Shown: in pieces, positions 36,312-44,361 of the stretch | How positions within the stretch are numbered: the stretch's first letter is position 1 | How the letters are laid out: the number at the start of each line of letters is the position of its first letter | Assembly (NCBI RefSeq): GCF_019599275.1 | Contig: NZ_JAHZTD010000001.1 | Span: forward strand, 1,178,001 to 1,242,000 | Reading direction: 5' to 3' | DNA length: 64,000 bases | Source: Hymenobacter sp. HSC-4F20 | Lineage (GTDB): Bacteria > Bacteroidota > Bacteroidia > Cytophagales > Hymenobacteraceae | Position numbers and translations under genes: made by a program | Notes under the pieces: generated by a model | Databases searched by the model: none | What the model saw: the letters and a program-made list of their open reading frames with translations, nothing else | What the model was told of the DNA's origin: nothing

Positions 36312-36327
36312 TGTGATGTAAATCACA
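36312..36327 (-). promoter_or_regulatory. CRP-type operator upstream of the RidA gene
   Basis: TGTGATGTAAATCACA is a perfect TGTGA-N6-TCACA palindrome. It lies in the 149-base gap between the Crp/Fnr-type regulator gene (ends 36377) and the RidA gene (starts 36227), about 85-100 bases before the RidA start codon. Confidence 0.65.
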
Positions 36328-36349
36328 GAAACCTGCGGGTACTTGCGCT

Positions 36350-36374
36350 ATTACGGGCTTTTGCTGCCCGTATT
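36350..36374 (-). terminator. short hairpin after the Crp/Fnr gene
   Basis: ATTACGGGC (36350-36358) / GCCCGTATT (36366-36374) with a seven-base loop, directly after the stop. No T-run follows on the minus strand, so termination would be weak. Confidence 0.4.
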
Positions 36375-36376
36375 GC

Positions 36377-36937
36377 CTAGGCTGAGAGCCGGCTGAGGGT
36401 TTCGCGCGAAACACCCAGGTAGGCGGCAAGCATTGTCTTGGAAACTCGCTGGAATAAAGCGGGAGACTTTTTTAGTAGCTGCGCATACCGCTCTTTGGCG
36501 TTGGTAGTCAGCAGGGACAAAATGCGTTGCTGGGCGCCCACATGGCCGAAATTTGACTTCATCAGGAAGAAATGCTCCATTTTATGAAAAGTGGCGCATA
36601 GCTTATGATAATCGTCGAACGCGAGGCAAAGCACTTCCGTGTCTTCAATGCATATCAAGGACATGGCGGCTTTCGATTGGGTGTAATACGCCCCAAAGTC
36701 ACTTTCCCACCAATCTTCCATAGCGAAGGAGACGATGTGCTGCTTGCCTAAAGCGTCGGCATACACCAGCTTCACAAGTCCCGAAACAATAAAGTAGGCG
36801 TACTTTACCGGCTCGCCCTCCTGAATCAGAAACTGGTGTTTTTTATATTTTCTGACCGAAAAGTGAGAGTATATCAGCTCAAATTCCGCATCGGTGAGCG
36901 GCACTATGGCTTCTATATGCTCCCTAAACTGATTCAT
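36377..36937 (-). CDS. Crp/Fnr family transcriptional regulator
   Basis: A 186-residue regulator. Residues about 20-120 form a cyclic-nucleotide-binding-type sensor (HQFLIQEGEPVKYAYFIVSG, then DWWESDFGAYYT), and the C-terminal end carries the helix-turn-helix VSKTMLAAYLGVSRETLSRL, stopping two residues later. No Cys cluster for an Fe-S sensor is seen. It starts 20 bases after the LutA stop, so it is probably co-transcribed with it. The CRP-type palindrome just downstream is a likely target. ATG 36940 is an equally good start one codon earlier. Confidence 0.9.
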   Translation of the reverse strand: MNQFREHIEAIVPLTDAEFELIYSHFSVRKYKKHQFLIQEGEPVKYAYFIVSGLVKLVYADALGKQHIVSFAMEDWWESDFGAYYTQSKAAMSLICIEDTEVLCLAFDDYHKLCATFHKMEHFFLMKSNFGHVGAQQRILSLLTTNAKERYAQLLKKSPALFQRVSKTMLAAYLGVSRETLSRLSA

Positions 36938-36957
36938 CATGCTGCTTGAGTTGAGCC

Positions 36958-37695
36958 CTACCACCCACTAGCCAGTACATCGGCGACGTGCAAGGTTTTG
37001 ATAGGCTTCTTCTCGCGGCGGATGTAGGCGTCGAGGTGCATGAGGCAGCTGGTGTCGGTGCTGATGAGGTAGTCGGCGCCGGTAGCCAGGGCATGCTCCA
37101 CTTTCTGCTCGGCCATGGCTACGGAAATGGCCTCGAACTTCACGGCGAAGGTGCCGCCGAAGCCGCAGCAGGTTTCGGTTTCGGCCATTTCCAGCCGCTC
37201 CAAACCCGGAATGGCATCGAGCAGCTGGCGCGGGGCCTCCCGGATGCCGCACTCCCGCAGGGCCGAGCAGGAATCGTGGTAGGTATACTTACCAGCCAGC
37301 CGGGCCTTCGGAAGGGAAGTGACACCCAGCACGTCTACCAGGAACTCGGTTAGCTCGAAGGCCCGGCGCTGCACCCCGTGGTAGCGGCCCGAGTCGGGGG
37401 TACCCTCGAACAAATCGGCGTAGGTGTTGCGCACCATGCCAATGCAGGAGGCCGAGGGGCTCACGATATAGTGCTCGTGCTGGGTAGGAAAATCATCGAG
37501 GAACTTGCGGGCCACTTCGCAGCTCTGCTCCTTATAGCCCGCATTGTAGGCCGGCTGCCCGCAGCAGGTTTGGTTGGCGTTGTAATGTACCTGGCAGCCC
37601 ACCGCCTCCAGCACCTTCACCATGTTCAGGGCGGTATGCGGAAAAAGCTGGTCTACAAAGCACGGAATAAACAGGTCGACTTGAGGGGCTGGCAT
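36958..37695 (-). CDS. lutA: LutA/GlcF-type Fe-S oxidoreductase subunit
   Basis: A 245-residue cytoplasmic protein with two CCG domains: NQTCCGQPAYNAGYKEQS (about residue 40) and ETCCGFGGTFAVKF (about residue 180), plus HDSCSALRECGI. This is the layout of LutA/YkgE, which works with LutB and LutC to oxidise L-lactate to pyruvate. LutB and LutC are not in the window. The gene lies between HMG-CoA lyase and a Crp/Fnr regulator on the same strand, which suggests a catabolic operon. Confidence 0.88.
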   Translation of the reverse strand: MPAPQVDLFIPCFVDQLFPHTALNMVKVLEAVGCQVHYNANQTCCGQPAYNAGYKEQSCEVARKFLDDFPTQHEHYIVSPSASCIGMVRNTYADLFEGTPDSGRYHGVQRRAFELTEFLVDVLGVTSLPKARLAGKYTYHDSCSALRECGIREAPRQLLDAIPGLERLEMAETETCCGFGGTFAVKFEAISVAMAEQKVEHALATGADYLISTDTSCLMHLDAYIRREKKPIKTLHVADVLASGW

Positions 37696-37743
37696 AGGGA
37701 TGGAGGGAAGTAGGCTGAACAAGATGCAGGATAAAAACTGGTA

Positions 37744-38004
37744 TCAAATTGCGGAAAGATCAATTAACAACTCCCACTTGGCTTGACCTGAATGGGTAGA
37801 ATAAGGCCGCCGAAATACTTTTGGGCCGCCTGCATGCTGCAGCCAAAGCACAATCATTGATTCTTTAAACTCAATCCGGAACTCGGTATCCTCGGCTTCA
37901 ATCCGGTACTCAGTTTGCTTTTCCAGCTCTAACTCTATGCAGGCCAACTCTATCCATAGAGTCAGACTATTCGCCGTCTTGTTGTGAAAATCTATTCCGG
38001 TCAT
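37744..38004 (-). CDS. small protein of unknown function
   Basis: An 86-residue soluble protein (MTGIDFHNKTANSLTLWIEL), acidic in the first half and basic in the second, with alternating polar and hydrophobic residues that suggest a beta-rich fold. It starts 13 bases after the HMG-CoA lyase stop and ends 48 bases before the LutA start, which argues for a real gene in the same transcript. No family recognised. Confidence 0.55.
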   Translation of the reverse strand: MTGIDFHNKTANSLTLWIELACIELELEKQTEYRIEAEDTEFRIEFKESMIVLWLQHAGGPKVFRRPYSTHSGQAKWELLIDLSAI

Positions 38005-38017
38005 TATTCCTCCACGG

Positions 38018-38872
38018 TTAAGGCCCCATAAAAATGCGCTGATTTAATTGCCGCGCTTCCAGCAGTGCTTCCAGGTTCAGGTCCATCTCTACCCCCTGTT
38101 CGCGCGCAAAGTCGAGCAGCCGCTCGGTAGGCATGTTGCCGGTGAGCTGGTCGGCCGCCATGGGGCAGCCGCCGTAGCCGCCCAGGGCTCCGTCGAAGCG
38201 GCGGCAGCCGGCCTCGTAGGCGGCCTGCACCTTTTCGCGCCAGGTATCGGGGGTAGTGTGCAGGTGGGCACCGAAGTTGATTTGGGGAAATTCGGCCGTC
38301 AGTTCCCGGAAGGCCAGGCCAATGGTAGCCGGCGTGGACACCCCAATGGTATCGGAGAGAGCCACGCGGCTTACCTGCAACTCGGCCAGCTTCTGGGTGA
38401 ACTCGCTCAGTACAGCCGGGCTCCAGGCGTCGCCGTACGGATTGCCGAAGCCCATGCTCAGATACACTACCTGCTCCTGGCCCGAGCGGGCACACAGCTC
38501 CTGCATCTGGGCCACGTCGTGGAGGGCCTGGGCAATACTTTTATTGGTGTTGCGCTGCTGAAAAGTTTCGGATACCGAGAGCGGGAAGCCGATGTAGCGG
38601 ATCTGCTGGTATTGGGCGGCCGTTTCGGCCCCGCGTAGGTTGGCCACAATGGCCAGCAGGTGCGTACGGGTCTGGCTCAGGTCCAGGGCCTCCAGCACCT
38701 GGGTAGTATCGGCCAGCTGGGGAATAGCCTTGGGCGAGACGAAGGAGCCAAAATCAAGGGTATCGAATCCTACCTGCAGCAGGGCGTTGAGGTAAGCTAG
38801 TTTGTCGGGGGTAGGGATAAACGTGGGCCAGCCCTGCATAGCGTCGCGCGGGCATTCAGTGAGGTGGAGCAT
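38018..38872 (-). CDS. hydroxymethylglutaryl-CoA lyase
   Basis: A 284-residue TIM-barrel enzyme of the HMG-CoA lyase/isopropylmalate synthase superfamily. TECPRDAMQGW (6-16) supplies the catalytic Arg-Asp, GAHLHTTPD the metal-binding HxH, and GGYGGCPMA the conserved Cys of the lyase. It splits HMG-CoA into acetyl-CoA and acetoacetate, the last step of leucine breakdown. It heads the minus-strand cluster with LutA and the Crp/Fnr regulator. The gene is preceded by a pyrimidine-rich leader with a triple 8-mer repeat. Confidence 0.92.
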   Translation of the reverse strand: MLHLTECPRDAMQGWPTFIPTPDKLAYLNALLQVGFDTLDFGSFVSPKAIPQLADTTQVLEALDLSQTRTHLLAIVANLRGAETAAQYQQIRYIGFPLSVSETFQQRNTNKSIAQALHDVAQMQELCARSGQEQVVYLSMGFGNPYGDAWSPAVLSEFTQKLAELQVSRVALSDTIGVSTPATIGLAFRELTAEFPQINFGAHLHTTPDTWREKVQAAYEAGCRRFDGALGGYGGCPMAADQLTGNMPTERLLDFAREQGVEMDLNLEALLEARQLNQRIFMGP

Positions 38873-38893
38873 GGAAGATGGGTGGCAGGTGGT

Positions 38894-38917
38894 GAAGGTG
38901 CGAAGGTGCGAAGGTGC
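38894..38917. repeat. three tandem copies of an 8-mer
   Basis: GAAGGTGC occurs three times in succession, 23 bases upstream of the HMG-CoA lyase start codon. It would be transcribed as CACCUUCG-type repeats in the leader if the promoter lies further upstream. Confidence 0.75.
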
Positions 38918-39029
38918 AAAATTGTGAGATGGAAGCGGTGAGAGGGTCAGGTGGTGAGTGCGTGAATTGTCCCTGCAAGGAGGTGCACCAAAGCAATCCT
39001 TCCTCTCCTTGACGACCAGTTTTCCGTCA

Positions 39030-39069
39030 TGACCAGCCCTTGACCTGTAGTAGCGTCAAGGGCTGGTCA
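39030..39069. repeat. 15-bp perfect inverted repeat
   Basis: TGACCAGCCCTTGAC (39030-39044) / GTCAAGGGCTGGTCA (39055-39069) with a ten-base spacer in the middle of a divergent gap. No T-run on either side, so an operator or cruciform is as likely as a terminator. Confidence 0.6.
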
Positions 39070-39269
39070 CATTTCAGAGGGGTAATACTTCGTGAAAAAT
39101 AGACTGCCTCGCTTTGCCCGCACTACCAGAACTCACGATCTGACCATTTTACCAACTCGTCAACTCACTACCTTACCCTTTCACCATCTCCCTATCGCCC
39201 CCGGGCGAACTACTAGCGCCTGGCTAGGGTTTATCCTATTACCTCTCCCTGTCTACCTAACCTCATTCG

Positions 39270-40604
39270 ATGCTGCTTCGCCTGCGTGCCCTGCCGGCCG
39301 TTCTTGTCGTCCTATTTCTTACCGCCTGCAGTCAAAGCCAGACGCTGCAAGGCATCTTTCAGCAGTCCACTCCCCACGAGGCCTACGCCCGCAAGCTCAA
39401 ACAGGCGGGCTTGGCCGAAACGGCCTTGGGCCGCGACTGGCTCCGGGCCGCCGATCAGGCCCTGCGCGACTCCTTGGTAGTGAAGCTGCCCTTCCAGGAA
39501 AGTGGCTTTTTTCCTGCCGACCGCGCCGTGGCCACCGGTCTGCGCTACCTGGTGCGGGCCGGCGAAACCATCCACATCAGCCTGGCACTGGCTCCCGGCA
39601 CCCAGGCGCCCAAGGTGTTTGTGGATGCCTATGAGCTAAGCCCCGACCGCGGCAAGCCCCACCACCTGGCCGCCGCTGATACGGCCGCCCTCTCGTTTCG
39701 CTACGTGGCCGAAGCCGACCGCCAGCACGTGCTGCGGGTGCAGCCCGAGCTGCTGCGCGGTGGCCGCTATACCCTGCGTATTCGGCGCGAGCCGAGCCTG
39801 AGCTTTCCGGTAAAGGGCAAGACCGACGTAGCCGTGGGCTCGTTCTGGGGCATGCCACGCGACGGGGGAGCCCGCCGCCACGAGGGCATTGACATCTTTG
39901 CCAAGCGTGGTACCCCGGCCGTTGCCGCCGCGCACGGCTACATCACCCGCGTAGGTGAAACCACCCTGGGCGGCCGCGTGGTGTGGCTTGCCGACACCGA
40001 CCATGGTCAGCACCTGTACTATGCTCACTTGGACAAGCAGTTGGTGCAGCCTGGGCAGCAGGTGAAACCCGGCGACACGCTCGGGCTGGTGGGCAACACC
40101 GGTAACGCCCGCACTACCTCGCCCCACCTGCACTTTGGCGTGTACCGCAACGGTGCCGTGGACCCCTATCCTTTCGTGCGCCACGCGGATGCGTTGCCGC
40201 CCGTACCGAAGGTATTACCCAGCCGCCTGGGCCAGTGGGTGCGCGCCCGCGAAACGCGCCTGACCTTGCGCCGCACCCCCACTGCTACCGGCGTAGCGGC
40301 GGCCACCGCCACCCGCCCCACCCCACTGCTGGTGCTGGGCGCTACCACCGAGTGGCTGCGGGTGCAGCTGCCCACTGGCCGCACAGGCTATGTGCCGGCT
40401 AAATCGGTGCTGACGGCTACCCCCCTGCGCCGGGAAAATCTAGCCCTGCCCACGGATTTGCGCGCTTTGCCCACCCCCGACGCCCTTACCATTGCTGCGC
40501 TGCCGGCCCAAACTACGGTGGCCGTACTAGGTGAGTATGGTAAGTTCCGGCTGGTACGCCAGCCTAACGGCCGCACCGGCTGGCTGGCAGCCTCGGCTTC
40601 TTAG
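39270..40604 (+). CDS. M23 family peptidoglycan endopeptidase lipoprotein with SH3-like repeats
   Basis: A 444-residue predicted lipoprotein (LVVLFLTAC, Cys20). The LytM zinc site is complete: His204 and Asp208 in RRHEGIDIFA, and His286/His288 in SPHLHFGVY. Before it lies an unassigned 180-residue domain; after it (from about residue 320) two SH3-like segments repeat the pattern LR-xx-P-xx...W-LR-V-x-LPTGRTGYVPA and KFRLVRQPNGRTGWLA. The enzyme would cut peptide cross-links of peptidoglycan from the outer membrane side. Confidence 0.93.
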   Translation: MLLRLRALPAVLVVLFLTACSQSQTLQGIFQQSTPHEAYARKLKQAGLAETALGRDWLRAADQALRDSLVVKLPFQESGFFPADRAVATGLRYLVRAGETIHISLALAPGTQAPKVFVDAYELSPDRGKPHHLAAADTAALSFRYVAEADRQHVLRVQPELLRGGRYTLRIRREPSLSFPVKGKTDVAVGSFWGMPRDGGARRHEGIDIFAKRGTPAVAAAHGYITRVGETTLGGRVVWLADTDHGQHLYYAHLDKQLVQPGQQVKPGDTLGLVGNTGNARTTSPHLHFGVYRNGAVDPYPFVRHADALPPVPKVLPSRLGQWVRARETRLTLRRTPTATGVAAATATRPTPLLVLGATTEWLRVQLPTGRTGYVPAKSVLTATPLRRENLALPTDLRALPTPDALTIAALPAQTTVAVLGEYGKFRLVRQPNGRTGWLAASAS

Positions 40605-40713
40605 CAGGGCTGCTGCGCACTTAGGAGGCAAGATTTCTGTACCCGCTTACTTCCCCGAATCTTCACGCATTGTTCATGCAGCGGAAGCTAGGTTTGCCTC
40701 GGTGATTGGAGTA

Positions 40714-40753
40714 AAAACAGGGAGTAGCTTCTACGGAAGCTGCTCCCTGTTTT
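40714..40753 (+). terminator. intrinsic terminator of the M23 gene
   Basis: AAAACAGGGAG (40714-40724) / CTCCCTGTTTT (40743-40753) with inner GCTTC/GAAGC pairs. It is followed closely by a second terminator for the opposite gene. Confidence 0.8.
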
Positions 40754-40792
40754 CCAGCAGGCTGTTCCGCACACACCGGGAGCTAAACATAA

Positions 40793-40823
40793 AAAGGCCA
40801 CCTAAGCTACTTAGGTGGCCTTT
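40793..40823 (-). terminator. terminator of the lipoprotein gene
   Basis: AAAGGCCACCTAA (40793-40805) / TTAGGTGGCCTTT (40811-40823), a 13-base-pair perfect stem with loop GCTAC and an A-run on the left, giving U on the minus strand. Confidence 0.88.
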
Positions 40824-40841
40824 CTTATTCAGCGTACGATG

Positions 40842-41444
40842 CTACTCGGCAATAACCACGGCGCGGCCCAGCTTTTTGGAATACGCAACGCGACGCTCCC
40901 GGCCACCAGCAGAAGGGTAGTCGAACCCCACGGCGCGGGCGTCTTCCTTCACGGAAGACCAGGTTTGCGCATCCACATTTTCGGGCTGGGTGGCAGCGCG
41001 GGGCACGGCGGGCTGCACAAACCGGTCGTCGCGGAAGAAGCTATTCATCCCCTGTAGAATAGCTATTTCCTTATCCCGGACGGTAGCAGCCTGTGGGTCG
41101 TCCAGGTCCCGCTCGTTTATCAGGGCCGTGGCCGGAATAATCTCCTTGCGCAGCGTGTCGCCGGCACTATTGATAATCATGAAGTATGCCTGCGAGGTAG
41201 CAATCTTAGGGCCGCGTAGCTGCAGCACAAAGTTATCTTTGCTTTTGGTGCTGGAGAACGTATGGGTGGTATTGACCGTCCGCAACACCGTCCGCTCCGA
41301 CACCCGCCCCCGGTTGGCTTCGGGAGTAGGAGTAAAGACGCGGTCCGAGTTTTTGGAAGTACCTACCTCACGCTCGGTATTGATGCACGAGGCTAGCTGG
41401 AGTAAAAACAAAGCCCCGGCGGTGGGGAGTAAAAGCTTTTTCAT
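40842..41444 (-). CDS. lipoprotein of unknown function
   Basis: A 200-residue predicted lipoprotein: MKKLLLPTAGALFLLQLASC with lipobox QLASC near residue 20. The mature part contains TVNTTHTFSSTKSKDNFVLQ, GPKIATSQAYFMIINSAGDT and a basic C-terminus RRVAYSKKLGRAVVIAE. No enzyme motif was recognised. Faces an upstream 290-base gap (41445-41734) in which no gene or clear element is visible. Confidence 0.75.
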   Translation of the reverse strand: MKKLLLPTAGALFLLQLASCINTEREVGTSKNSDRVFTPTPEANRGRVSERTVLRTVNTTHTFSSTKSKDNFVLQLRGPKIATSQAYFMIINSAGDTLRKEIIPATALINERDLDDPQAATVRDKEIAILQGMNSFFRDDRFVQPAVPRAATQPENVDAQTWSSVKEDARAVGFDYPSAGGRERRVAYSKKLGRAVVIAE

Positions 41445-41734
41445 GAAGGGAAAGTCAGCCATCGTCTATTCAGTTCGCCAAAATACAAAACAACCGGCAG
41501 CTAGCGGCGAAACTGGGTAGCTTTGTCAGGCCTATTCGTAAGGGGGGACAGTGACACCGTGTACCGCAAAAGCAAGCCGGAGGTTGTGCCACCAGCCCTG
41601 GAAATTTAACGTTCTGCGCCAAGTCAGCCTCGCCCTGCGGTACGGCAGTGCCCTGCCCTGCTGGCTAGGACATACGGCTTTGCTTCCTGCAGGGCCGCCC
41701 CCCTGCCGCAACCCTCTTATTCTGCTCTCTTCAA

Positions 41735-42460
41735 CTAGAAAAGCCCGATTTCCAGTCCCAGCAGCCACCGCGGAAGCTCTGCATAGGCGGGGGTAGCCTG
41801 GTCCGTGAACGTATCAGAGAGCCGGTAGTGGGCCGTGGCCGCGTAGCGTCCCGAGCCCAGGCGAGTGCCGAGCCCGTAAGACCAGCGCCGAACGTAGGCC
41901 AAGTCGCGCTCCACTACTACGGTGCGCTTCCCGCCGCCGGTACCCGGCCGATCCTCGTAGTGATGTGAGGTGCCCACGGCCCAGCCGCCCCAGCCGCTCA
42001 GATCGAGGTAGCGCCCGATAACGTTGCCCCGGCGGCCCAGGCTTAGCCGCAGGTAGGGCTCCAGCTGAAACTGGGAAACGACCAGCGACTCGGAGTGGTG
42101 CTGCGCCGGCGTAGGCAGTAGTTTCTGGCTGTTCTGGGCCAGGTGATACGCCAGGCGGGCGTAGCGCATATCGAATCCAGTAGCCAGGGCACCCGTAAGC
42201 CGGTACTTGTGGCGCAGACCAACCAGGAACTCCCCTGATTTTCCGTAGCGTAGCGCGGCGCCCGGACCTGCAGGCCGGCCCACTACGGCCATGTAGCCCA
42301 CGTACAAATGCCGATAGACGGCGCGGTTTGGGCCGTAACGCGCCCGCGCAGAATCAGCCGGGGGGTCTGCGCGCAGTACTACTCGTTGGGCCTGCACGCA
42401 GGCCGTGCCAGATAGCAGCAGGAGGCCGCCCAGGGCGGCGGACACAGGAACTAGCCTCAT
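41735..42460 (-). CDS. outer-membrane beta-barrel-like protein, coupled to the S8 protease
   Basis: A 241-residue exported protein (MRLVPVSAALGGLLLLSGTA). The mature part alternates polar and hydrophobic residues with many aromatic strand ends (RHLYVGYMAVVG, FLVGLRHKYRLTG, RWSYGLGTRLGSGRYAATA, PRWLLGLEIGLF), ending in Phe as outer-membrane barrels often do. Its ATG overlaps the stop of the upstream S8 protease gene by four bases (ATGA), so translation is coupled. Function is unknown; a surface partner of the protease is a reasonable inference. Confidence 0.7.
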   Translation of the reverse strand: MRLVPVSAALGGLLLLSGTACVQAQRVVLRADPPADSARARYGPNRAVYRHLYVGYMAVVGRPAGPGAALRYGKSGEFLVGLRHKYRLTGALATGFDMRYARLAYHLAQNSQKLLPTPAQHHSESLVVSQFQLEPYLRLSLGRRGNVIGRYLDLSGWGGWAVGTSHHYEDRPGTGGGKRTVVVERDLAYVRRWSYGLGTRLGSGRYAATAHYRLSDTFTDQATPAYAELPRWLLGLEIGLF

Positions 42461-44202
42461 GGGGCAGCGTAGGTTTGAGTGTAGCCACGGTAGTGGACGC
42501 GCACGGCGTCGCCGGGGCGCAGCAAGTGCAGGGGCACCCGCAGCACGGCGCGCTGCTGCACCTCCAGCACTTCGTAGCGGCGCAGCCCGCCCTCCCGGTC
42601 CAGCAGCTGCCAGTACAGGTAGGTGGGTGGCGTGGGCCCTGCAACTTCCTCGGCCGGCGTGGGGGTTGCGCGGGGCTGTTCCTGCCCGACGGGCGCTACG
42701 CCGGAGGTACCCAGGCCGGGGGCAGCCTGCACGGAATCGGCAAACAACGGCAACGTGCGGGCGGGCACACGGGCCGCCTCCACCCGAATTATCACGGCCA
42801 GCACCGAGTCCTGCCGCACCAAATCAAAGGAGGCGGGTGGAGCGGGGGCAGAAGTGGTAAAGAAGGAGGCCTGGGGAAGTCCATAGCCGTGGGCGTAGTC
42901 GAAGTACGGGTATAGGGCCGCCGACTCCTGCAAGCGCGCAAATAGCTGCATGGCCGTGAGCTGCCGCTGCTGCTGCCACACGCAGGCCGCAAAGCCGGCT
43001 ACCAGCGGGCTGGCAAAAGAGGTGCCCTCCGTGCGCACATAGCCACCAGGAGCAGCGGCTACCACCACCCCAAAGGCCACCACGTTGGGCTTGAGCCGCT
43101 GACCAGGGGCCGGACCGTAGCTACTGAAATCCAGGTGCAGATAGGTATCGGGGTCTATGCCCCCTACCGCCAGCACCGAGTCGCCATCGGCGGGGGTGCC
43201 CACGGTGCGCCACTGCGGATCGTCACCGTCGTTGCCGGCGGCATTCACTACCAGCATGCCCTTGCGCACGGCCAGCTCGGCCGCCCGGGCCACGAGGCTA
43301 GTGCGCCCGTTCATCTGCTCCGGGAAATAGCGGCGGGTGGTATAGCCCAGGGAGGAATTAATGATGTCGGCCCCGTTGCGGTCGGCCCACTCGGCGGCAG
43401 CCAGCCAGGCCTCTTCCTCAGCGTATTTTTCGCGGTACATCTGCTCAGTGCGGGCCAGTAGAAACTCGGCGCCCTCGCCCAGCCCCAGGCGGGTGCTGTC
43501 GGGCAGGCGGCCGGCAATGCAGGAGAGCACCTCGGTGCCGTGGTTGCCACCCTGGTACACGTAGGGGGTACGGCGCAAAAAGTCGTAGGTGGCCACAATG
43601 GCTCCGCGCCGCCGCAGGTGGGCGAAGGCTGGGTGCTGGTCGGCACCGGAGAAACCGACGTCGAAAATAGCAATGCGCAGGCCGCGCCCGTTCAGGTGGG
43701 CCCGCCGGAAAGTGGCTGCCCCCAGGCTGGCCGTTTGCCGCCGGGCCAGGGAACGGTCGGCTGGCGTGAGCGGGCCAGCCGCGGCACGGCGCGGGCGCGC
43801 GGCCGGCAGCAGGGGTGCCTCCGGCCACTCCAGCACCGCTTGTACGCCCGGCAGTTGCCGCAGCCGCGCCGCCTGCGCAGGCGTGGCCCGGCAAGCCACG
43901 GCGTTAAACCAGCGGCTCACCAGCGTCACGGTGTCAGCAATGGCTCGCACCCGGGCTACGTAGTCGGGCCGAACGGGAAAGTCGGTGCTATCGGCGGCGG
44001 GCAGCTGCTGACGCTGGCGCCGGGCCTGGGCAGCCGGGCTGAAATACGCGGCCGGCCGCAGGCGCTGTCCGGCCTTGTCGCGGAAGGAGACCCAGTACCG
44101 GGTGGCTACCGACGTAGCGAGGGAGGTAGGCACCTGCCCGCAGGCGCTACCACTTGCCTTCAGTAGCAGCACCACGAAAGCGAGACAAAAAAACAAACGC
44201 AA
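42457..44202 (-). CDS. S8 (subtilisin-like) serine protease, exported
   Basis: A 581-residue exported protease. Catalytic triad Asp181 (IAIFDVGFSG), His221 (GGNHGTEVLS) and Ser395 (EGTSFASPLVAG), with the oxyanion Asn324 in VVNAAGNDGDD. An N-terminal inhibitor-type pro-domain (residues about 30-145) precedes the catalytic domain. The 160-residue C-terminal part is a Pro-rich linker and a beta domain, without a recognisable T9SS sorting tail. The start codon appears to be TTG at 44200-44202; no better ATG was seen. The last four bases overlap the beta-barrel gene. Confidence 0.92.
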   Translation of the reverse strand: MRLFFCLAFVVLLLKASGSACGQVPTSLATSVATRYWVSFRDKAGQRLRPAAYFSPAAQARRQRQQLPAADSTDFPVRPDYVARVRAIADTVTLVSRWFNAVACRATPAQAARLRQLPGVQAVLEWPEAPLLPAARPRRAAAGPLTPADRSLARRQTASLGAATFRRAHLNGRGLRIAIFDVGFSGADQHPAFAHLRRRGAIVATYDFLRRTPYVYQGGNHGTEVLSCIAGRLPDSTRLGLGEGAEFLLARTEQMYREKYAEEEAWLAAAEWADRNGADIINSSLGYTTRRYFPEQMNGRTSLVARAAELAVRKGMLVVNAAGNDGDDPQWRTVGTPADGDSVLAVGGIDPDTYLHLDFSSYGPAPGQRLKPNVVAFGVVVAAAPGGYVRTEGTSFASPLVAGFAACVWQQQRQLTAMQLFARLQESAALYPYFDYAHGYGLPQASFFTTSAPAPPASFDLVRQDSVLAVIIRVEAARVPARTLPLFADSVQAAPGLGTSGVAPVGQEQPRATPTPAEEVAGPTPPTYLYWQLLDREGGLRRYEVLEVQQRAVLRVPLHLLRPGDAVRVHYRGYTQTYAAP

Positions 44203-44361
44203 GCCAGAAATACGAAATATTTAATACTGCCCTAAGGTACAAGAAACATAGTGTCAACTGCTACCAGTCCCGGACATTTGGGTTCCGGCGGGCTCATTCG
44301 TAACTCCCAACAGGTGGGTTTCGTTTTACAGCTACGCCATTTTCCATCTGCTATTTCGGTC

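Larger units (their letters stand above)
38873..39269. other. divergent leader region rich in short repeats
   Basis: Gap between the divergent HMG-CoA lyase and M23 peptidase genes. Both flanks, read towards their gene, are unusually pyrimidine-rich with degenerate CACC/TCAC words (38880-38960 on the minus strand, 39115-39250 on the plus strand). The centre holds an inverted repeat (39030-39069). No small gene was seen. Confidence 0.5.

Noticed and set aside
38004..38495. 163-codon frame inside HMG-CoA lyase
   Set aside because: Out-of-frame shadow with Gly/Arg/Pro-rich composition; the lyase frame has all catalytic motifs.
41532..41796. Short frames on both strands in the gap after the lipoprotein gene
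   Set aside because: They overlap the barrel gene end or show no start signal, no protein-like pattern and no family resemblance.
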